Source: Parvibaculum sp035325945 (GTDB lineage: Bacteria; Pseudomonadota; Alphaproteobacteria; Parvibaculales; Parvibaculaceae). From it: a stretch of 64,000 bases of DNA. The notes under the pieces were generated by a model that was not told the DNA's origin, ran no database searches, and saw nothing but the letters and a program-made list of their open reading frames with translations. Both the position numbers and the translations under genes were made by a program. The stretch spans positions 62,001 through 126,000 of the forward strand of contig NZ_DAOKYX010000001.1 of the NCBI RefSeq assembly GCF_035325945.1. Direction: 5' to 3'. This document shows, one piece after another, positions 20,107 through 30,821 of this stretch. Every line of letters starts with the position of its first letter. The stretch's first letter is position 1.

Positions 20107-20925
20107 TTAACGATTTCTTGCGATATCTTTCACATTGGCCCAGACCGCAAGCGCATCCCTGAGCGGGGCCGCCTCATGTGTACGGATATAGTCGGCGCCG
20201 TTCACCGCGGCGATGAGTTCCGCCGCAAGCGTCGCCGCGCCCGCTTCGCCGGCGCCCCGGCCCGTCACCGCGCGGAGGAATGATTTCCGCGAAACGGAGA
20301 TGAGCACCGGCAGGCCGAAACGGCCCTTGAGCTCGCCGAGACGCGCCAGCACGCTGAACGAGGTTTCCGGGGCCGCGCCGAGAAAGAACCCCATGCCCGG
20401 ATCAAGCACGATGCGCGAGCGCGCGATGCCCGCCGCCTCCAGCGTGGCGAGCCGCGCCTCGAAGAAGCGGCATATATGGCCCATGATGTCGCCATCGGGC
20501 GCCGCGCGCCTGTCGGCCTGCCCCTCCTGCACCGAATGCATGAGGATGAGGCCGCAATCCGCCTCGGCGATGGCGGGATGAAGCCCCGCATGCGGAAAGC
20601 CCTTGATGTCGTTCAGCCAGGCGACGCCGCGCTTCAGCGCATAGGCCTGCGTCTCGGGCCGGTAGCTGTCGACCGAAACCTCGATGCCCTCGGCAAGCAG
20701 CCGGTCGAGAACCGGCGCGAGGCGCGCGATCTCCTTCTCGGCGGAAACGGGCGCCGCATCCGGATTGCTCGACGCAGGGCCGAGATCGACGATATCCGCG
20801 CCCTCGCGGGTGAGCTTCAGCGCCTGCGCGATCGCGGCGTCGGGCGCGAGAAACCGGCCCCCGTCGGAAAAGGAATCCGACGTGATGTTGACGATGCCAA
20901 GAATTCTGGGAGCGGCGCTGTTCAT
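20107..20925 (-). CDS. folP: Sul2-type dihydropteroate synthase (folP, likely sulfonamide-insensitive)
   Basis: A 272-residue TIM-barrel DHPS joining p-aminobenzoate to dihydropterin pyrophosphate in folate synthesis. It lacks the ordinary GGESTRPG loop 2 and instead has VDLGPASSNPDAAPVS (residues 46-61). It also has VSVDSYRPETQAYALKRGVA (83-102), LNDIKGFP (104-111), LMHSVQEGQADRRAAP (128-143), DPGMGFFLGAAPETS (175-189) and SVSRKSFLRAVTGRG (210-224). As I remember Sul2 (271 residues), these stretches are the same or nearly the same there, and the family-defining Phe-Gly active-site change lies in this lineage. The next gene is glmM. Catalytic identity is certain. Resistance to sulfa drugs is an inference from family knowledge. 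Confidence 0.95.
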   Translation of the reverse strand: MNSAAPRILGIVNITSDSFSDGGRFLAPDAAIAQALKLTREGADIVDLGPASSNPDAAPVSAEKEIARLAPVLDRLLAEGIEVSVDSYRPETQAYALKRGVAWLNDIKGFPHAGLHPAIAEADCGLILMHSVQEGQADRRAAPDGDIMGHICRFFEARLATLEAAGIARSRIVLDPGMGFFLGAAPETSFSVLARLGELKGRFGLPVLISVSRKSFLRAVTGRGAGEAGAATLAAELIAAVNGADYIRTHEAAPLRDALAVWANVKDIARNR

Positions 20926-20973
20926 GCGGCGGTTCTAGCACGCCAGCGAAACGGGCATCATGTGAAATTTATC

Positions 20974-21867
20974 TCAGCTCAGATCTGCAACCGCATCATG
21001 GAAATCGTTTTCATGAGCAATCACCAGTGAAAAGCCTTCCTTGCGCAATTGAACGGCCTTTTCGACCTTCCGACCATAACACGCATATGCCCAGCAAGGG
21101 TTTCCTTCCGCGCCGATAATCAGATAGTCGACTTTTCGGGATACCGATAATGCAACCTCCCCACCAAGCCGCCTTACGGTCTCCTCAAGTTCACCTCGCG
21201 AATATTTATAGGAGGCACCCGTAAAGCAAAATATTGAATCCTCGAATTGAATTTCCGGGCACACGGCGCAAACGCCGGTGAGAGATGCCCCTTCAAATAC
21301 CAACGGTTGTCCAATCACTCTGTCATCAAGAACTGACACAAATCCTGAAAAGAAATTTTTCAGGAGCCTGTGCTCCTCCTCATCAATTTTTCCATCTATG
21401 AGAACGGATGTGACCAGACTGGCCACTTCGTCGTAGGGCCAAAGCGTTTTCAGATGCTCGTGCTCTGATAGCCAATTCGACAGACCTCTCAATTCAGGCT
21501 CTGTAACTACGCCATCTGCAATGATACCCCCAAGCACCGCATGCAGTTTCTGCATGTCGGCTGCCACAGCTTCAAAGTATCCCGTACCGCAAAGTCTTTC
21601 TCCGAGCCACAAGATGTCATTCTTCTCGTCATCATTGATGACACCTTCCCGAATGACATTTCGGATCACTGGGATAAATTCGTTAAACGGATGATTTATT
21701 TCAACAAATTTGTGATCGTCAATCCACATATGAAGGAAATCCAGCTCCCTTCCATTTATCATCTCGTCGATCGCGATCCCTTCGACAAGCCCCATCAATG
21801 AGTTGACGGACTTCTCAATTCGCAGGCGGCCTGTGAACCTGAAATACGTGCGATGGTCGCTGTGCAT
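20974..21867 (-). CDS. BRCT-domain protein with TerB-like helical repeats
   Basis: A 297-residue protein from ATG 21867 (GGAGAGGGAG just upstream). The N-terminal two thirds holds four helical repeats of the DG/NxxI-x3-E-x3-L type: IAIDEMINGREL (31), VIREGVINDDEKNDI (71), IIADGVVTEPELRGL (115) and VLIDGKIDEEEHRLL (155). These resemble TerB-like units. Residues about 211-290 form a BRCT domain like that of LigA (IFCFTGASYKYSRGELEETV, then LGGEVALSVSRKVDYLIIG, ending in a basic helix and IAHENDF). Base composition is clearly AT-richer than its neighbours, which suggests transfer. It sits between ftsH-aqpZ and folP. Function unknown; damage or nick recognition is possible. Confidence 0.8.
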   Translation of the reverse strand: MHSDHRTYFRFTGRLRIEKSVNSLMGLVEGIAIDEMINGRELDFLHMWIDDHKFVEINHPFNEFIPVIRNVIREGVINDDEKNDILWLGERLCGTGYFEAVAADMQKLHAVLGGIIADGVVTEPELRGLSNWLSEHEHLKTLWPYDEVASLVTSVLIDGKIDEEEHRLLKNFFSGFVSVLDDRVIGQPLVFEGASLTGVCAVCPEIQFEDSIFCFTGASYKYSRGELEETVRRLGGEVALSVSRKVDYLIIGAEGNPCWAYACYGRKVEKAVQLRKEGFSLVIAHENDFHDAVADLS

Positions 21868-22104
21868 GGCTCCCTCTCCTGAGAACTGACGCCAAAAACA
21901 GAAATTTCCACGGCAATGAAATACTATCAATGCATGTATTTGAGGTCTAAGACAAAAAAGTCCGCACACAGATCCGAAGTCCGGCCAGAAAACCCACCCC
22001 GGATCATCGGTCAACGCAACTGCTATTGAGGCACTGAATTCAAGTTTACCTGACGGCGTCAAAGATGTTTCGCAGGCCGATCAACCTCATGCCATTTCTG
22101 CGTG

Positions 22105-22803
22105 TCAGTCTTCGCTGCCGAGCCAGTTATAGACGAGCCCCGCCAGCACCGCGCCGATAATGGGCGCGACCCAGAAGAGCCAGAGCTGCTCGATGGCCCA
22201 GCCGCCGACAAAAAGCGCCGGCCCCGTGCTCCGCGCCGGATTGACCGAAGTGTTGGTGACGGGAATGCTGACGAGATGGATGAGCGTCAGCGCAAGGCCG
22301 ATGGGGATGCCCGCGAAGCCTGATGGCGCGGCTCTGGACGTTGCCCCCAATATCACGACCAGAAACCCGAAGGTCATGACGATCTCGCTGGCGGCGCCGG
22401 CCCGGAGACTGTAGCCACCGGGCGAATGCTCGCCATAGCCGTTCGCTGCAAGCCCGTTGACGGCGATATCGTAGCCCGCCTTTCCCGTCGCGATGAAATA
22501 GAGCACGGCGGCTGCGGCAATCGCCCCCAGAACCTGCGCGATCACATAGGGGATCAGGTCCCTCGACGCAAATCGTCCGCCTACTGTCAATCCGACCGTC
22601 ACCGCCGGATTGAAATGGCCGCCGGAGATGTGGCCGAGCGCATAGACCATGGTCAGCACCGTGAGGCCGAAGGCAAGCGCCACGCCCGCGAAACCGATGC
22701 CGAGTTCGGGGAATGCGGCAGCGAGCACGGCGCTGCCGCAGCCGCCCAGTACGAGCCAGAACGTGCCGATGAACTCCGCAGAAATGCGTTTCGTCAGTGT
22801 CAT
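22105..22803 (-). CDS. aqpZ: aquaporin Z (water channel)
   Basis: A 232-residue MIP-family channel with six membrane helices. Both Asn-Pro-Ala loops are intact: HFNPAVT with NPA at 65-67 and SVNPARS with NPA at 188-190. Phe45, His176 and Arg191 fit the narrow aromatic/arginine filter of water-specific AqpZ rather than a glycerol facilitator. The start MTLTKRISAEF at 22803 has GGGAG upstream. It lies downstream of ftsH, past a strong terminator, so it has its own promoter. Confidence 0.96.
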   Translation of the reverse strand: MTLTKRISAEFIGTFWLVLGGCGSAVLAAAFPELGIGFAGVALAFGLTVLTMVYALGHISGGHFNPAVTVGLTVGGRFASRDLIPYVIAQVLGAIAAAAVLYFIATGKAGYDIAVNGLAANGYGEHSPGGYSLRAGAASEIVMTFGFLVVILGATSRAAPSGFAGIPIGLALTLIHLVSIPVTNTSVNPARSTGPALFVGGWAIEQLWLFWVAPIIGAVLAGLVYNWLGSED

Positions 22804-22904
22804 GCAAGGTTCTCCCTGGCAGATGGTCGCTTCAGGATCGAACGCGCAAACTCGACTGAACGAAAGGCTAGGCAAGAGACGCATGATGCGCCAGCGGAAC
22901 AATG

Positions 22905-22933
22905 AAAAAGGGAGGCCGCGAGGCCTCCCTTTT
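22905..22933 (-). terminator. intrinsic terminator of ftsH
   Basis: On the minus strand, AAAGGGAGGCC-TCGC-GGCCTCCCTTT is followed by further T residues. It is a near-perfect 11-bp stem about 45 bases past the ftsH stop. Confidence 0.88.
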
Positions 22934-22975
22934 CGTTGTCTGCAATGGCGGTTTCAACCGCCATGGGGCATCCGG

Positions 22976-24895
<1,920 letters not shown>

Positions 24896-25079
24896 CGGCT
24901 TGACCTTCTGTCACCTGGTGAGCATCCGTCCCTTGTCTAGCACGGGGCGTGCCAGATCGGGGCCGATCATCCTCTTGAGTGCTTCTAATTCGAGAAGATA
25001 GGGTCGTTCCAAGGGTTTACCAAGCCCCGTTTCCCCGAAACACGAAAGTGAAGTGTCGCAGCAGGGCGTAAGTTTCCCG

Positions 25080-26405
25080 TTACGGCGAATCGAGAAGCCG
25101 CCCCTTGAGAAGCCGGGCCTCCGCCCTGACGCCCTTGCCGGGGAAGCCGATATGGGGCGCGCCGAGGAGCGTACCCTCCTTCCATAATGCGGGCAGCGCG
25201 AGGAGCGCGGCACGCGGCGCCTCGGGCATGGGCAGACCAGATTTCTTCAGCCGCACCAGCCCTTCAGCGCCGAGCGCGCCGAGCCGAATGGCTCCGGCGG
25301 GTCCCGCGGCGAGTTTCACAACGAAACGCCCGTCCCATGCCCTCTCCTGCCCGCGCCTCAGCTCGATCGCGGGGGCGGCCAGTGCGGCGGCAGGCTCTCG
25401 AACGGCCACGACGAGCCCCCGGTCGAGCGACAGCTTGCAGCCATGCAGCGTACGCCCATGCCCGAGTTTTCCGGCCTTGAGCGCATCGAAGAGCGTTCTC
25501 AGCGCCTCGAAGCGGGGCGGATAGTCGCTGCCGCTCACGGCCTTGAGGATTTCAGCGAGGGCACGCAAGGCGATCTCGTCAGCCGCAAGCCCGAAACTTT
25601 CCGGAGCAATGGCAATGAAGCCCTCCGGCGCCATGCGCGCATGGGCGGCGAGAAAGGCGCGCGTATCGGCTTCCAGAGCGGTGCGCACCCGCGCCATATG
25701 GGCGGCCGTGTCGGCGAGGCGGTGCGCATCGAGGCCGAGCGTGCCCAGTTCGCCGAGAAGCCGCCGCGCCTTCACACGGTCGAAACGCTCGTTCTCGTTG
25801 CTCGGATCGTGGATGGCTTCGAGCCCGGCCTTCTCAAGCGTTGCCACAAGGCGGGCGCGAGGAAAATCGAGGAGCGGCCGCAGCAATCTCAGAGGCGTAC
25901 TCAAAGGCGGGACCACCTCGAGCCAGCGCGAGGGCGCCATGGCGGCGAGCCCGTCGACGCCGCTCCCCCGCGCAAGGCGCAGGAGGAAGGTTTCCGCCTG
26001 ATCGTCGAGATGGTGCGCGACGAGCAGGTCCCCCACTCCCTCCTTTCGGCAGGCTTCGGCGAGGAGCCGGTAGCGGGCGGCCCGCGCCGCCGCCTGGATG
26101 CCGGATTTGGGCTTTTCGCCCTTCCATTTGAGGATCCGATGGGGAACGCCAAGCGCCGCCGCCATGCGTGCGGCGAGCCGCGCTTCGGACGCAGAGCCGG
26201 GCCGAAGCCCATGATCCACCGTCAGGGCGATGAGGCGGACGCGCTTTCGCGCTCTCGCCCAGCGGGCGGCGAGAAAGAGAAGCGCAAGCGAATCGGGGCC
26301 ACCGGAAAAGGCGACGGCGAGGCGCGGCGCGGGCGTCAGCGCGCCCAGCGCGTGGGCGAATTCCGCAGCGCCGACAGGGCCCGTCGATTGGCGTGATGTG
26401 GTCAT
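25080..26405 (-). CDS. tilS: tRNA(Ile)-lysidine synthase
   Basis: A 441-residue N-type ATP pyrophosphatase that changes C34 of the minor isoleucine tRNA to lysidine. The PP-loop is VAFSGGPDSLALL (SGGPDS 34-39). HGLRPGSASEA, ARYRLLAEAC and LLVAHHLDDQAETFLLRLARGSG (with the DDQAET motif) define the synthetase. The C-terminal domain is weakly conserved but of normal length. The ATG at 26405 was chosen; 12 more in-frame codons exist upstream. It lies between cpoB and ftsH on the same strand. Confidence 0.95.
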   Translation of the reverse strand: MTTSRQSTGPVGAAEFAHALGALTPAPRLAVAFSGGPDSLALLFLAARWARARKRVRLIALTVDHGLRPGSASEARLAARMAAALGVPHRILKWKGEKPKSGIQAAARAARYRLLAEACRKEGVGDLLVAHHLDDQAETFLLRLARGSGVDGLAAMAPSRWLEVVPPLSTPLRLLRPLLDFPRARLVATLEKAGLEAIHDPSNENERFDRVKARRLLGELGTLGLDAHRLADTAAHMARVRTALEADTRAFLAAHARMAPEGFIAIAPESFGLAADEIALRALAEILKAVSGSDYPPRFEALRTLFDALKAGKLGHGRTLHGCKLSLDRGLVVAVREPAAALAAPAIELRRGQERAWDGRFVVKLAAGPAGAIRLGALGAEGLVRLKKSGLPMPEAPRAALLALPALWKEGTLLGAPHIGFPGKGVRAEARLLKGRLLDSP

Positions 26406-26483
26406 GCGGCGATCATTGCCTCCGGCGCGCGCCAAAGCCACCGGAAGAACGGCCGCCGGAAGAAGGGTTGGAAGATTGGCGGC

Positions 26484-27395
26484 TCAGCAACCGGCCTTCT
26501 GGCGCTCGAGCTTGGCGCGGGCAACGATAGCGGGCGACGCCTGCGGGAACTGCTGCTTGAGCTGGCCATAGGTGGCGCAGGCCGCGTCCTTCTGGCCGAG
26601 CTGCGACAAGGTCATGCCGAGCTTCAGCAGGCTGTCGGGTGCCTTGGAGCTTTTGGAATAGGTCGTATAGCCCTTGAGAAAGGAGTCGGCCGCGTCCTTG
26701 TACTGGCCTTGCACGTAATAGGTTTCGCCGAGCCAATACTGTGCGTTGCCCGCGAGCGGATCCTTCGGATGCTGGGCGAGGAACTGCTTCAGCGCGTCGC
26801 GGGCCTGCGGAAACTGGCCGCGCTTCAGAAGGTCGATCGCGAAATCATACTGAACCTGCGCCGTGCCATTGGGGAGCGTCACGGTCGGCTTGGCCTCGGC
26901 CTGCTTTGCAGGCGCGGACGCCGGCGCGGATGCGGGCTGCGCGGCCGCGTTGCCCGCCCCTTGCGCTGGCGCGATCTGCTGGGGCGCACCGCCAGCGGAA
27001 GGCGCGGCGCCTGCGCCTTGATGCAGATCCTGGAAGCGCAGATCGACATCGCTCTTGAAGTTCTGGAGGTCCTGATTCGTCTGCTCGATGCGGTGCGAGA
27101 GTTCTTCCACGCGGCCCGTCAGCACACGCACCTGGTCTTCCATTTCGCTGAGGCGCGCCTGGGTGTCGGCCGAAAGGCCGCCGCCACCGCCGCCGCCCGA
27201 ATCGGGGCTGTAGGAGCCGGGGGACGAGGAATAGGCGCCGCTCTGAATGTCAGTGACCGTGCGTTCGAGGCGATCGAGGCGGTTGTTGACGGCGCGCAAG
27301 TCCGAATCAGCTGCGAAGGCGCCGAATGGAAGTAGCGCCGGAAGCGTGATCAGCGCGGCGCCCCCTGCCGCAACGAGGAATTTCGCTTTTATCAC
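26484..27395 (-). CDS. cpoB: Tol-Pal coordinator CpoB (YbgF)
   Basis: A 303-residue periplasmic protein. A signal peptide (about residues 1-28, ending AFA) precedes a coiled-coil trimerisation region around 35-120 (heptads such as LSEMEDQVRVLTGRVEELSH). An Ala/Pro-rich linker follows, then three TPR-like repeats (YDFAIDLLKRGQFPQARDAL, AQYWLGETYYVQGQYKDAAD, LLKLGMTLSQLGQKDAACAT). It links peptidoglycan synthesis with outer-membrane constriction by the Tol machine. It is the last gene of the tol-pal group here. Confidence 0.95.
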   Translation of the reverse strand: MIKAKFLVAAGGAALITLPALLPFGAFAADSDLRAVNNRLDRLERTVTDIQSGAYSSSPGSYSPDSGGGGGGGLSADTQARLSEMEDQVRVLTGRVEELSHRIEQTNQDLQNFKSDVDLRFQDLHQGAGAAPSAGGAPQQIAPAQGAGNAAAQPASAPASAPAKQAEAKPTVTLPNGTAQVQYDFAIDLLKRGQFPQARDALKQFLAQHPKDPLAGNAQYWLGETYYVQGQYKDAADSFLKGYTTYSKSSKAPDSLLKLGMTLSQLGQKDAACATYGQLKQQFPQASPAIVARAKLERQKAGC

Positions 27396-27559
27396 TTGCT
27401 CCGCCCCAACAGAGATTCACGTCGCCGCGTATGTATGCGTGCCAGCGCCGCGCATGGCAATGAAACACATGGCGATGAAAAAAGAGAACTGCGACCAAAT
27501 TGGGGCACGAAAGCCGCCCCCGCCGCAATACGGGCTTCACGCTGCGCCAGAAACACAGA

Positions 27560-27589
27560 AGCGCTCTCCCGCATCAGCGGAAGAGCGCT
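27560..27589 (-). terminator. hairpin after pal
   Basis: Arms AGCGCTCT (27560-27567) and AGAGCGCT (27582-27589) lie about 30 bases past the pal stop on the minus strand, followed by TCTGTGTTTC. It is a weak intrinsic terminator or processing hairpin. Confidence 0.5.
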
Positions 27590-27616
27590 CCCGATCGATG
27601 GCTCAACGTCAGCCGA

Positions 27617-28120
27617 TTAGCTGCCGGCGCCCTCGGCAACCACCGTCACAGCGCGGCGGTTCTGGGCCCAGCACTCCTCGTTCGACTCGAGGCACACCGG
27701 ACGCTCCTTGCCGTAGGAGATCGTCTTGATGCGGGCGGAGTCGACGCCGAGGCTGACGAGGTAATCTTTCGCGGCATTGGCGCGGCGAGCGCCGAGCGCG
27801 AGGTTGTACTCACGCGTGCCGCGCTCGTCGGCATGGCCTTCGAGCGTGAACGTGAGGTTCGGATACAGCTTCATCCAGGCAGCCTGGCGCTGGAGCGTGG
27901 CCTTGCCTTCGTCCTTCAGGACCGACTTGTCCAGATCGAAGAACACGCGATCACCAACATTGGTGACGAGGTCCTGCTGGGTGCCGGGCTGAATGGCGGA
28001 GGAAGACGAGGACGGGGTGGTCGAGGCAGCGCCAGTCTCGGAGCTCGAGCTGCACGCGGCGACCATCAGGAAGGCTGCGGCCACGGCGGCGAACCGCAGG
28101 CCTGCATACGGGGACTTCAT
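27617..28120 (-). CDS. pal: peptidoglycan-associated lipoprotein Pal
   Basis: A 167-residue outer-membrane lipoprotein with lipobox VAAC (Cys23). A serine-rich linker precedes an OmpA-like domain with VFFDLDKSVLKDEGKATLQR, LEGHADERGTREYNLALGARRA and GKERPVC, which binds meso-diaminopimelate. It tethers the outer membrane to peptidoglycan and pairs with TolB. It lies between tolB and cpoB. An unusually long 379-base gap separates it from tolB, so it probably has its own promoter. Confidence 0.97.
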   Translation of the reverse strand: MKSPYAGLRFAAVAAAFLMVAACSSSSETGAASTTPSSSSSAIQPGTQQDLVTNVGDRVFFDLDKSVLKDEGKATLQRQAAWMKLYPNLTFTLEGHADERGTREYNLALGARRANAAKDYLVSLGVDSARIKTISYGKERPVCLESNEECWAQNRRAVTVVAEGAGS

Positions 28121-28447
28121 TCGGGTGCTCTCCTTTTAATCTCAAGCGGCCTAACGTGCCTCAGCGTTCCCTTATTACCGATGCATGCCAAACATCCAAG
28201 CAAAAAGGTGTCCCTTTCTACCTGGAAGTCGAGGCTCTACAAAGTGGCCCGAAGTTCATCCGAACCATGACACGCCGCCCGCAATTGGCCGACGCTGGGG
28301 TTGCCGTACCGCAACAAAATACTAGCCACGACATTGTGGGGTGGCAAGAACATTGGGAAGTCTGCGACTTTTCCGCATGCTGAACGTGACATTTTTGCAT
28401 CGTTTTATGTCACGCCGCATCGCCTTGCCGCCACGAGATCGTCGAAA
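28121..28447. promoter_or_regulatory. pal upstream region with a candidate operator
   Basis: No gene is visible in the gap between tolB and pal. It is less GC-rich than the genes. GTGACAT (28386-28392) and ATGTCAC (28407-28413) form an inverted repeat whose half-sites are 21 bases apart, two helical turns, as expected of a dimeric regulator site. The pal promoter should lie here on the minus strand. Confidence 0.4.
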
Positions 28448-28478
28448 CCGGACCTCGCGCCACAGACGGGAGGTCCGG
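28448..28478 (-). terminator. intrinsic terminator of tolB
   Basis: CCGGACCTC and GAGGTCCGG form a perfect 9-bp stem about 20 bases past the tolB stop. On the minus strand it is followed by TTTCG. Confidence 0.7.
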
Positions 28479-28499
28479 AGAATCGACCGATGCGGCGCC

Positions 28500-29867
28500 T
28501 TACTGGATTCGCGGCGACCAGGCGGGGTCGGAAGCGAAGGTCGGCGTCGGCACGGGACGTTCGTTGCGCCCGGTCAGATCGACCGACCAGAGCGCGGGAC
28601 CGCCCTGCGTGCCGCGCGTCTCGCGGAAGAACATGATGACGCGGCCGTTCGGCGCCCATGTCGGACCTTCATTATGGAAGCCTTCGGTCAGGATGCGGTC
28701 GCCCGTGCCGTCGGGCTTCATCACGCCGATGACGAACTGGCCGCTGATCATCTTCGTATAGGCGATCAGGTCGCCACGCGGCGACCAGACGGGCGTGGCG
28801 TAGCGGCCCTGCCCGAAGCTGATGCGGCGCTGGTTGGAGCCGTCGGCATTCATCACGTAAATCTGCTGCGAGCCGCCACGATCGGATTCGAAGGTGATCT
28901 GCGTCCCATCGGGCGAATAGCTCGGCGCGGTGTCGATCGCCGCCGTGGTGGTGAGGCGCGTCACCTTACGGCTGCGCAGGTCCATCGTGTAGATGTTCGA
29001 ATTGCCACCGCGCTGAAGGCTCATGATGACCTTCTGACCATCGGGCGAGAAGCGCGGGGCGAAGGTCATGCCGGGGAAATCGCCGACGACTTCCTGCTGT
29101 CCCGTCTCGATGTCGAGCAGATAAACGCGCGGATTGTTGTTGTGGTAGGAGAGATAGGTGATCTCCTGCGAATTCGGGCTGAAGCGCGGGGTCAGCACGA
29201 GTTCGGCGCCGCTCGTCAGAGTGTGCGGGTTGTAGCCGTCCTGATCCATGATGGCGAGGCGCTTCACGCGGCGGTTCTTCGGCCCGCTCTCCGACACATA
29301 GACGACGCGCGTATCGAAATAGCCCTGCTCGCCGGTCAGCCGCTGATAGATGGCATCGGCGATGAGGTGCGCGACGCGGCGCCAGTTCTCAGGCGTCGTG
29401 AAGAACTGAAGCCCGGTGAGCTGCTGCTCGCCATAGACGTCCCAGAGGCGGAATTCGACGCGCAGCCTTCCATCGGCCTCGAGCTTCGTCTGGCCGGTCA
29501 CGAGCGCCTGCGAATTGATGACGCGCCAGTCGCCGAAACGCGGCGGAACGTTGATGTCTGCGATCTTCTCGATGAAGGAGGCCTTGGAGAGCGGCCGGAA
29601 GAGGCCGGACCGCTCGAGATCGTTGGTGATGACGCCCGCAATGTCCGAGCCGGCCGATGCCTCCTGCCCCGGCGCGCCGACGAAATCGGTGATCGCGATG
29701 GGCATGGGCTCGGTGTTGCCTTGGTTAATGTCGATCTGCAGCGCCGCTTCGGCGGGAGCGGCCAGGAAGCTCGCGGCGACGAGAACCAGCGCGAGACGGA
29801 ACCTCATCAAGACGCGCCGGGCGAGATTGCCTGATGCAACGCGACCAAAGCAGCGGAAATCAAACAT
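28500..29867 (-). CDS. tolB: Tol-Pal system protein TolB
   Basis: A 455-residue periplasmic protein. The start at 29867 follows GGAGAG; the internal ATG at 29807, just before the hydrophobic signal core, is an alternative. After signal cleavage an alpha/beta domain (residues about 45-170) leads into a six-bladed propeller. Its repeats include PRFSPNSQEITYLSYHNNNP, PRFSPDGQKVIMSLQRGGNS, PSYSPDGTQITFESDRGGSQ and PVWSPRGDLIAYTKM. It shuttles between Pal and TolA during division. Confidence 0.97.
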   Translation of the reverse strand: MFDFRCFGRVASGNLARRVLMRFRLALVLVAASFLAAPAEAALQIDINQGNTEPMPIAITDFVGAPGQEASAGSDIAGVITNDLERSGLFRPLSKASFIEKIADINVPPRFGDWRVINSQALVTGQTKLEADGRLRVEFRLWDVYGEQQLTGLQFFTTPENWRRVAHLIADAIYQRLTGEQGYFDTRVVYVSESGPKNRRVKRLAIMDQDGYNPHTLTSGAELVLTPRFSPNSQEITYLSYHNNNPRVYLLDIETGQQEVVGDFPGMTFAPRFSPDGQKVIMSLQRGGNSNIYTMDLRSRKVTRLTTTAAIDTAPSYSPDGTQITFESDRGGSQQIYVMNADGSNQRRISFGQGRYATPVWSPRGDLIAYTKMISGQFVIGVMKPDGTGDRILTEGFHNEGPTWAPNGRVIMFFRETRGTQGGPALWSVDLTGRNERPVPTPTFASDPAWSPRIQ

Positions 29868-29962
29868 CGCCGTCTCTCCTGCAAATAGGGTCATTCACCC
29901 ACCCCGTCCCTTCTAGCACATACTCGCCCCGGGCCGCTCGCCGGTCCAGCGCGCCTTTCGCG

Positions 29963-30811
29963 TTACAGCGCTCCAGCCAGCGAGAAGTTGAGTTCTATGT
30001 CGCGCCAGCTGTTGAATTTGTCCGCCGGCAGAAAATCATAAGGCGCACACTTTAGAACCGCCTGCACAGCGCGCTCGGCAAAGAGCCTCGATATGCTGCC
30101 GCCGCCCGCCTTCTCGATGGAGGGCCGGCCCACGATCGAGCCGTCCTGATTGAGCGAAAAGCTGATGGTGGCGTAAAGCTTGTCGGCATCGGGGCTGCCG
30201 GCGAGGTCGCCCATGTTCCAGCATTGCTGGATTTTCTGGCGCACGGCATCGACCTCGCTCGCCGTCATGGGCAAGTCGGGATTGTCCGTCTCGGAGGCGT
30301 CCACCTTCTCGTCGGTCTGCCTGGCCTCGTCGGGCTGCGTCGCCTGATCGGGAATCTTGTTCAGAAGCGCCGCGATCTTCGTCGGATCGAAGGCCGGCTT
30401 CTTGTTCTCCGGCTTCTTCTCGACGACCGGCTTTTTCGACTCCGGCTTCGGCGGCTCTTTCTTCTTTTTCTCTTCCGGTTTCTTCTCGGCCTTCTTTTCC
30501 GGAATGGGCTCGGGCTTCGCCTCTGGCGCGGGCGGCGTCGGCGCGGGCGCGGCCTTCTCGGGCTCGGGCTGCGGCACGGGCTTGGGCTTGTCAGGCTGTG
30601 GCTTCGGCGATGGCTTCTCGACGGGCTTGGGCTGCTCGACCTTCTTCTTCGCCTGCCGCTTCAGATTGGTGACATCGGCGACGGTGAGAAGCTCCACCGG
30701 CAGCACGCGCGTCGGCATCGGGGCAAGCTCCTTCGGCGAAGGAAGCACCACGATCGTCGCGATCAGTACCGCGGCGTGAAGCGCGGCGGAATAAAGAAGC
30801 GGCCTGCGCAT
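29963..30811 (-). CDS. tolA: TolA energy-transducing protein
   Basis: A 282-residue protein with one N-terminal membrane helix (about 8-25). A long Lys/Pro/Glu-rich segment (about 55-150, many KPEPK-type repeats) spans the periplasm. A C-terminal TonB-like domain (about 185-280) contains QKIQQCWNMG, ATISFSLNQDGSIVGRPSI and AVLKCAPYDFLP. It transmits energy from TolQR to TolB/Pal. It starts 10 bases after tolR. The two Cys in the C-terminal domain match the conserved disulfide of TolA domain III. Confidence 0.94.
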   Translation of the reverse strand: MRRPLLYSAALHAAVLIATIVVLPSPKELAPMPTRVLPVELLTVADVTNLKRQAKKKVEQPKPVEKPSPKPQPDKPKPVPQPEPEKAAPAPTPPAPEAKPEPIPEKKAEKKPEEKKKKEPPKPESKKPVVEKKPENKKPAFDPTKIAALLNKIPDQATQPDEARQTDEKVDASETDNPDLPMTASEVDAVRQKIQQCWNMGDLAGSPDADKLYATISFSLNQDGSIVGRPSIEKAGGGSISRLFAERAVQAVLKCAPYDFLPADKFNSWRDIELNFSLAGAL

Positions 30812-30821
30812 ATTAAACTGA

